Assembly (NCBI GenBank): GCA_013399895.1
Contig: VXBA01001576.1
Location: forward strand, 63,786-127,785
Direction of reading: 5' to 3'
Length of the DNA stretch: 64,000 nt
Origin: Serilophus lunatus
Lineage: Eukaryota > Chordata > Aves > Passeriformes > Eurylaimidae
A program made the position numbers and the translations under genes. Position 1 is the first letter of the stretch, and each line of letters opens with the position of its first letter. This document shows, one piece after another, positions 60,291-64,000 of the stretch. The notes below the pieces were generated by a model. It was not told the DNA's origin and ran no database searches. It saw only the letters and a program-made list of their open reading frames with translations.

Positions 60291-63200
60291 CATCTTAACT
60301 GATCCAACCAATCTCTACCCACAACCTCTGCCCATGGACCCATGAGCCCCATTTAAGGTCATCTTTGGCCTTTTGGTCCTGACCTGATATATACTGCAGG
60401 CCTGCCTGCTCTCACACCCCTTCCTGGGATGGTCGGATTTCCTGGCTCAACTTCAGACCTGATTTGCATCCTTACTTCTCTTTGACAATCACAAGATCGT
60501 TGATGGGACCCATTGCTGTTACCATCCCTGAGCTTCTCATCCAGCTCAGATGCTGTGGGACTGGGCATTGTCACTGAGGGTGTTGCATTGTGTACCCTTG
60601 GGACTTAAAACTGGCTGAAGTGAGGGATATTAAAAGCTAGTACCAGGGAACTAGCTTCTGCATCATCACTTACCTTGGCTGGAGGACAGTGCTGCTGGCT
60701 GACAGCAAGGCTGTATTACTGGAGTACAGCAAAGGCTGTAAAGCAACCAGCTGGCACCATAAAGTGCAGGACACAAGAGCACAGCCAGAGTAGTTCATGA
60801 GGGCAACAGGCCCCTGAGGAAGAGGAGAGTCCTGTAGCTGCAAATACAGCAAGATTTGTCTGTCAGTCAGAAATGAGACACTCCGTAGGAGAAGAACTGG
60901 ACCCTGGGGGCCTACTTTAGTTCTGTATTGGTAAGGGACACTTTACAAAAGCTGGATTGCTTTAGTTAGATCATTCAGCCAGGCAGGAGGATGAAATTTC
61001 CTTTCTCCTATAGGAATGATGTTTACCATAAGGTGAAAACTGCTTTTTTATTTTGAGTTCAGGTGTCAGCTGCATCCATAGATGCTGTTTTACCATCAGA
61101 AGGTCCCTGCAAGTTCTATACTGACCTCAGAGCCTCTAATCTTGCCAGAAGTATCTGCTACACACAGATAGGCTGCTGGAACTGCCCAGCTTGGAGGGTA
61201 TTTGAACTTCAGTTTCCTCCTTCAGTTTCACCAGGGCATCCCTGAGCCTGACACTCTCAGACCTCTCTGAGGTGCTCCAGGTGCAGCACCCAGACAAAAT
61301 GACAAAGTAATCAAGGCACATGAAGCCACAGGCACAGCAAAACTGATGGGAGATTCCCCATGGTGCTGGATGGCTTGTGAACTCGTTTCAGTCTGTCCTC
61401 CCAACTCTGTGTTGAAAATCTGAATTGATTAAATTGACAAAAGCAAATATGGTTTTAAGAGTGTCTCTTTTCCTCATCAGTCCCCTTCTCTTGGCATATG
61501 TGATGTTGTAATAGTATTAGCTCACCCATTTCTGTACCACTTCAGAGGAAGAGCCAGGTAGTACTTGGCCCTATCTGTAATAATAATTTAAAAAAAAAAA
61601 CAACAAACAAAAAACAAAAAAAACAAGCTGAGGAAAAAGTACTTAATTTCTCATTCCTCCCCAGAAAAGTAGATTTCAGGCCTCTTTGTCTCAGCTGATT
61701 TACATCTTCCCCATCACCCAAAAGAGCACATCCCCTTTATTAAAAAGGGAGAGCAAAGGATGTCCAGAAGTCTTCGGAACTGCGCCATCAGATTTAATAG
61801 TTTCCTTTTTTCTCATTTTTTTCTCTATGTGGAGCTGACCTCTTAGGGATAGAGTAATTTGATGCTCCTTTTCTGGCTTTTCAGATAGGCAGCTGCAGTC
61901 CTTCTCACTTGTTATGCTCCAACATGGTCAGAACCCAAGGCCCATGTGATGCTCTGCACTGTGCAAGCCACCCGCACAAGGGAGGGAGTAGGGATGCACA
62001 GAGTTTTGCTAAGCTCACTGACTTCAGCACTGAATTGGGAAAAATTTTCACACAGCTGTTTCCTTTTGTCCTGAGTGGCCGAAATACAGCTGATTAATTA
62101 GCATTTGCCTCAGAATTTGAGGCTACCAGCTCCCCAGAGGTTAACATTTGAATTATCTAAGGCTGGGAAAGAACTGAGACTTGTGGGAGTTTTTACTGGA
62201 GGACTGGGAAATTGGCTGCTTGCAAAAATGAATCATATCAGCATGACACACTAAAATTTTGGAAAAGCTATTGGCCACATGACCGATTTGAATGCCATAT
62301 CCTACTTGAAGGCTGGTGACTGAGCTGGAGAAAAATCAACAAAGTCTGGAGTCCATTGACTGACATCACCATTAATTCAACAGCTATCTGAGATAAGGAA
62401 AGGGTATTGTCTTGGCCTCAGCCAGAGTGAATTATGCATGCTTGGAAATACATCACTCTAGGGCTGTTACCACTTCTTAGCAAAAATGATAGCAGAAACA
62501 GAAAATACCCTTGAAACAACAGAAGTGATTTTTAAAAAATCTTGACAGTGCTGAATGTGGTGTCCTGGCAGCATCCCTTTGGAATTTGTTTAGTAAAGGC
62601 TTTAAAAAGGCCTGGGCTGGCAGGACACACAACTCTGGACAGACAGATGAACCCATTCAGGAATGAAAGCTGCCTGGCTGCAAAATGCCATATGCTGCAA
62701 GTCTTCTACAGACCAGGCTATTCTCCCTACTGAGAGTCCCAAGAGTCTCAGGCCCTATAGAATCCTGGGTCATGGCATAGATGTTTGCTTTGCTCTGCTG
62801 TTTTAAAGGAAAAAGATGTCACTGCATAGGGGACTGAGTTAAAAGCTTGAGCATGCAAGGGAGAGGTGATCAGTGATCTCTCTAGAATAATAAATTCCCA
62901 GCCACTTGATGGCTTCAGATCTGCTGACATCAGACTGTTAGATTATTGGTAATTTGAGAAGCAGGGAGAGGCAGTTTATTACATTTGCACCATGCCCAGT
63001 GAAATTGCTGATACCTCTAATCATCATCGTAGTAAAAAGAAGTACTAGTAATAAAACTAATCCTTTGCTCAGGACTTCAGCACCATAGAAAGGGAGATTT
63101 CCATGATGTTCCTTTCAAAAACTGTATTCTCACTCTCTCCTTTCCCCTTCTTTCACTCTTCAGCAAAATAAAAATCTCCTCAAGAAGTTTGCAGCATGAA

Positions 63201-64000
63201 ACATGTGACAAAGATGAGCAGACTGAGCTCTCTGAAAAGAAATGATACACAAACACAGTTGCAGTAGCTTTCTGCAACTAGTTTATCATTAAGCTATGAG
63301 GAGCATCTCACATGTCAGCTTGTCAGAGTTCCCTTAGAAAGTTAAATGGTGTATACTTTATTCGTAATTGGATGCAAATTAAGATATCACTCATGAGAGG
63401 GCTGAAATCCTGGAAGGGCAGATTGCATGCATTAAGCCCTGGGATTTGAATAGTGTTAAAATATGCCGTTCCTTTTTACAGTTTGCTTCTGTCCTCTGCC
63501 ATCCCAGCAAAGGGAATAAATCAGTCTCTTCCCCCTTCCTGGAAAGTGAAAGGGGAAGCTTCAGCAACTGCTGACGAAGAGCATTTGAGTCATTCACAAT
63601 CTGTGGATTGGAGCTGTTCAATCCAAAATCTGAAAGGCAAGGATGTCAGCAGCTCTGCAGAGCTTGGAGCAGGGACAGCCAGCCTGAGACTGCGTGTCTT
63701 ACTGGGCAGGCAGTCTGCCACACCGTCAGAGGCTAAAGAGAAGCACTGGCCCTGCCCTTTAATTCAACTGTGAAGAGGGAGACGATATTGGGAAATACCT
63801 TCCTCGTGCTTGATGTGGGGTTGGGCCCTAAGGAGAATATACCCAGCCTACTTTGTGCCCTAAGGAGAAAAATGTCGTGCTTAAAAGCAACGAGCGAGCA
63901 AAAGCAGCTGTAAGAGATTTTCCCTGGGTTTTTCCTTCCCATTCAATGGATCACTAGAAAAGGTCGTATCCCATCCTTCACTCAGCCATGTGGATGCAGA
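60291..64000. other. Intergenic stretch without recognised gene
   Basis: No gene, RNA or young repeat recognised. An A-rich tract with CAA units lies at about 61590-61625. Confidence 0.5.

Overview
The window looks like nuclear DNA of a sauropsid vertebrate, most likely a bird. It is AT-leaning, intron-rich and gene-poor. It is littered with CR1-type LINE fragments whose 3' ends carry the typical 'tctatgattctatga' tail, and I see no mammalian SINEs or L1. A six-frame reading gives almost only short chance ORFs.

One protein-coding gene can be supported with confidence. It lies on the minus strand and is the orthologue of human C11orf24, a Golgi/vesicle type I membrane protein with a mucin-like stalk. 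Three coding exons (21461-21305, 18812-18696, 17541-16379) join with matching splice phases into one 478-codon frame: signal peptide, six-cysteine MANSC-like module, Thr/Ser-rich stalk, transmembrane helix and a strongly conserved Tyr-rich cytoplasmic tail. The likely 3' UTR ends near 15.72 kb. The likely promoter is a CpG island at about 39.9-40.56 kb with an untranslated first exon, so an 18.7-kb first intron separates promoter and start codon.

Layout. 1-0.45 kb: CR1 fragment. 2.0-3.2 kb: GC-rich block ending in an LTR-like tail. 3.2-15.7 kb: no recognised gene, CR1 scraps. 15.7-40.5 kb: C11orf24, with an internally deleted hAT transposon (29.37-29.83 kb), a 12-bp minisatellite (23.76 kb) and a truncated CR1 with reverse-transcriptase remnants (34.96-36.23 kb) in its introns. 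40.56-40.73 kb: long GT/GTGTCT simple repeat beside the promoter. 41-64 kb: no recognised gene; it holds a larger hAT element of the same family (51352-53031, perfect 8-bp target duplication, interrupted by a 764-base assembly gap) and more CR1 pieces.

In human, C11orf24 lies between KMT5B and LRP5. I looked for exons of both here and recognised none, so the flanks are probably intergenic DNA towards those genes. I found no prokaryotic-type system, tRNA, rRNA or CRISPR. The most interesting item is the MANSC-like cysteine module encoded at the N-terminus of this C11orf24 orthologue, which I do not recall in the human protein.
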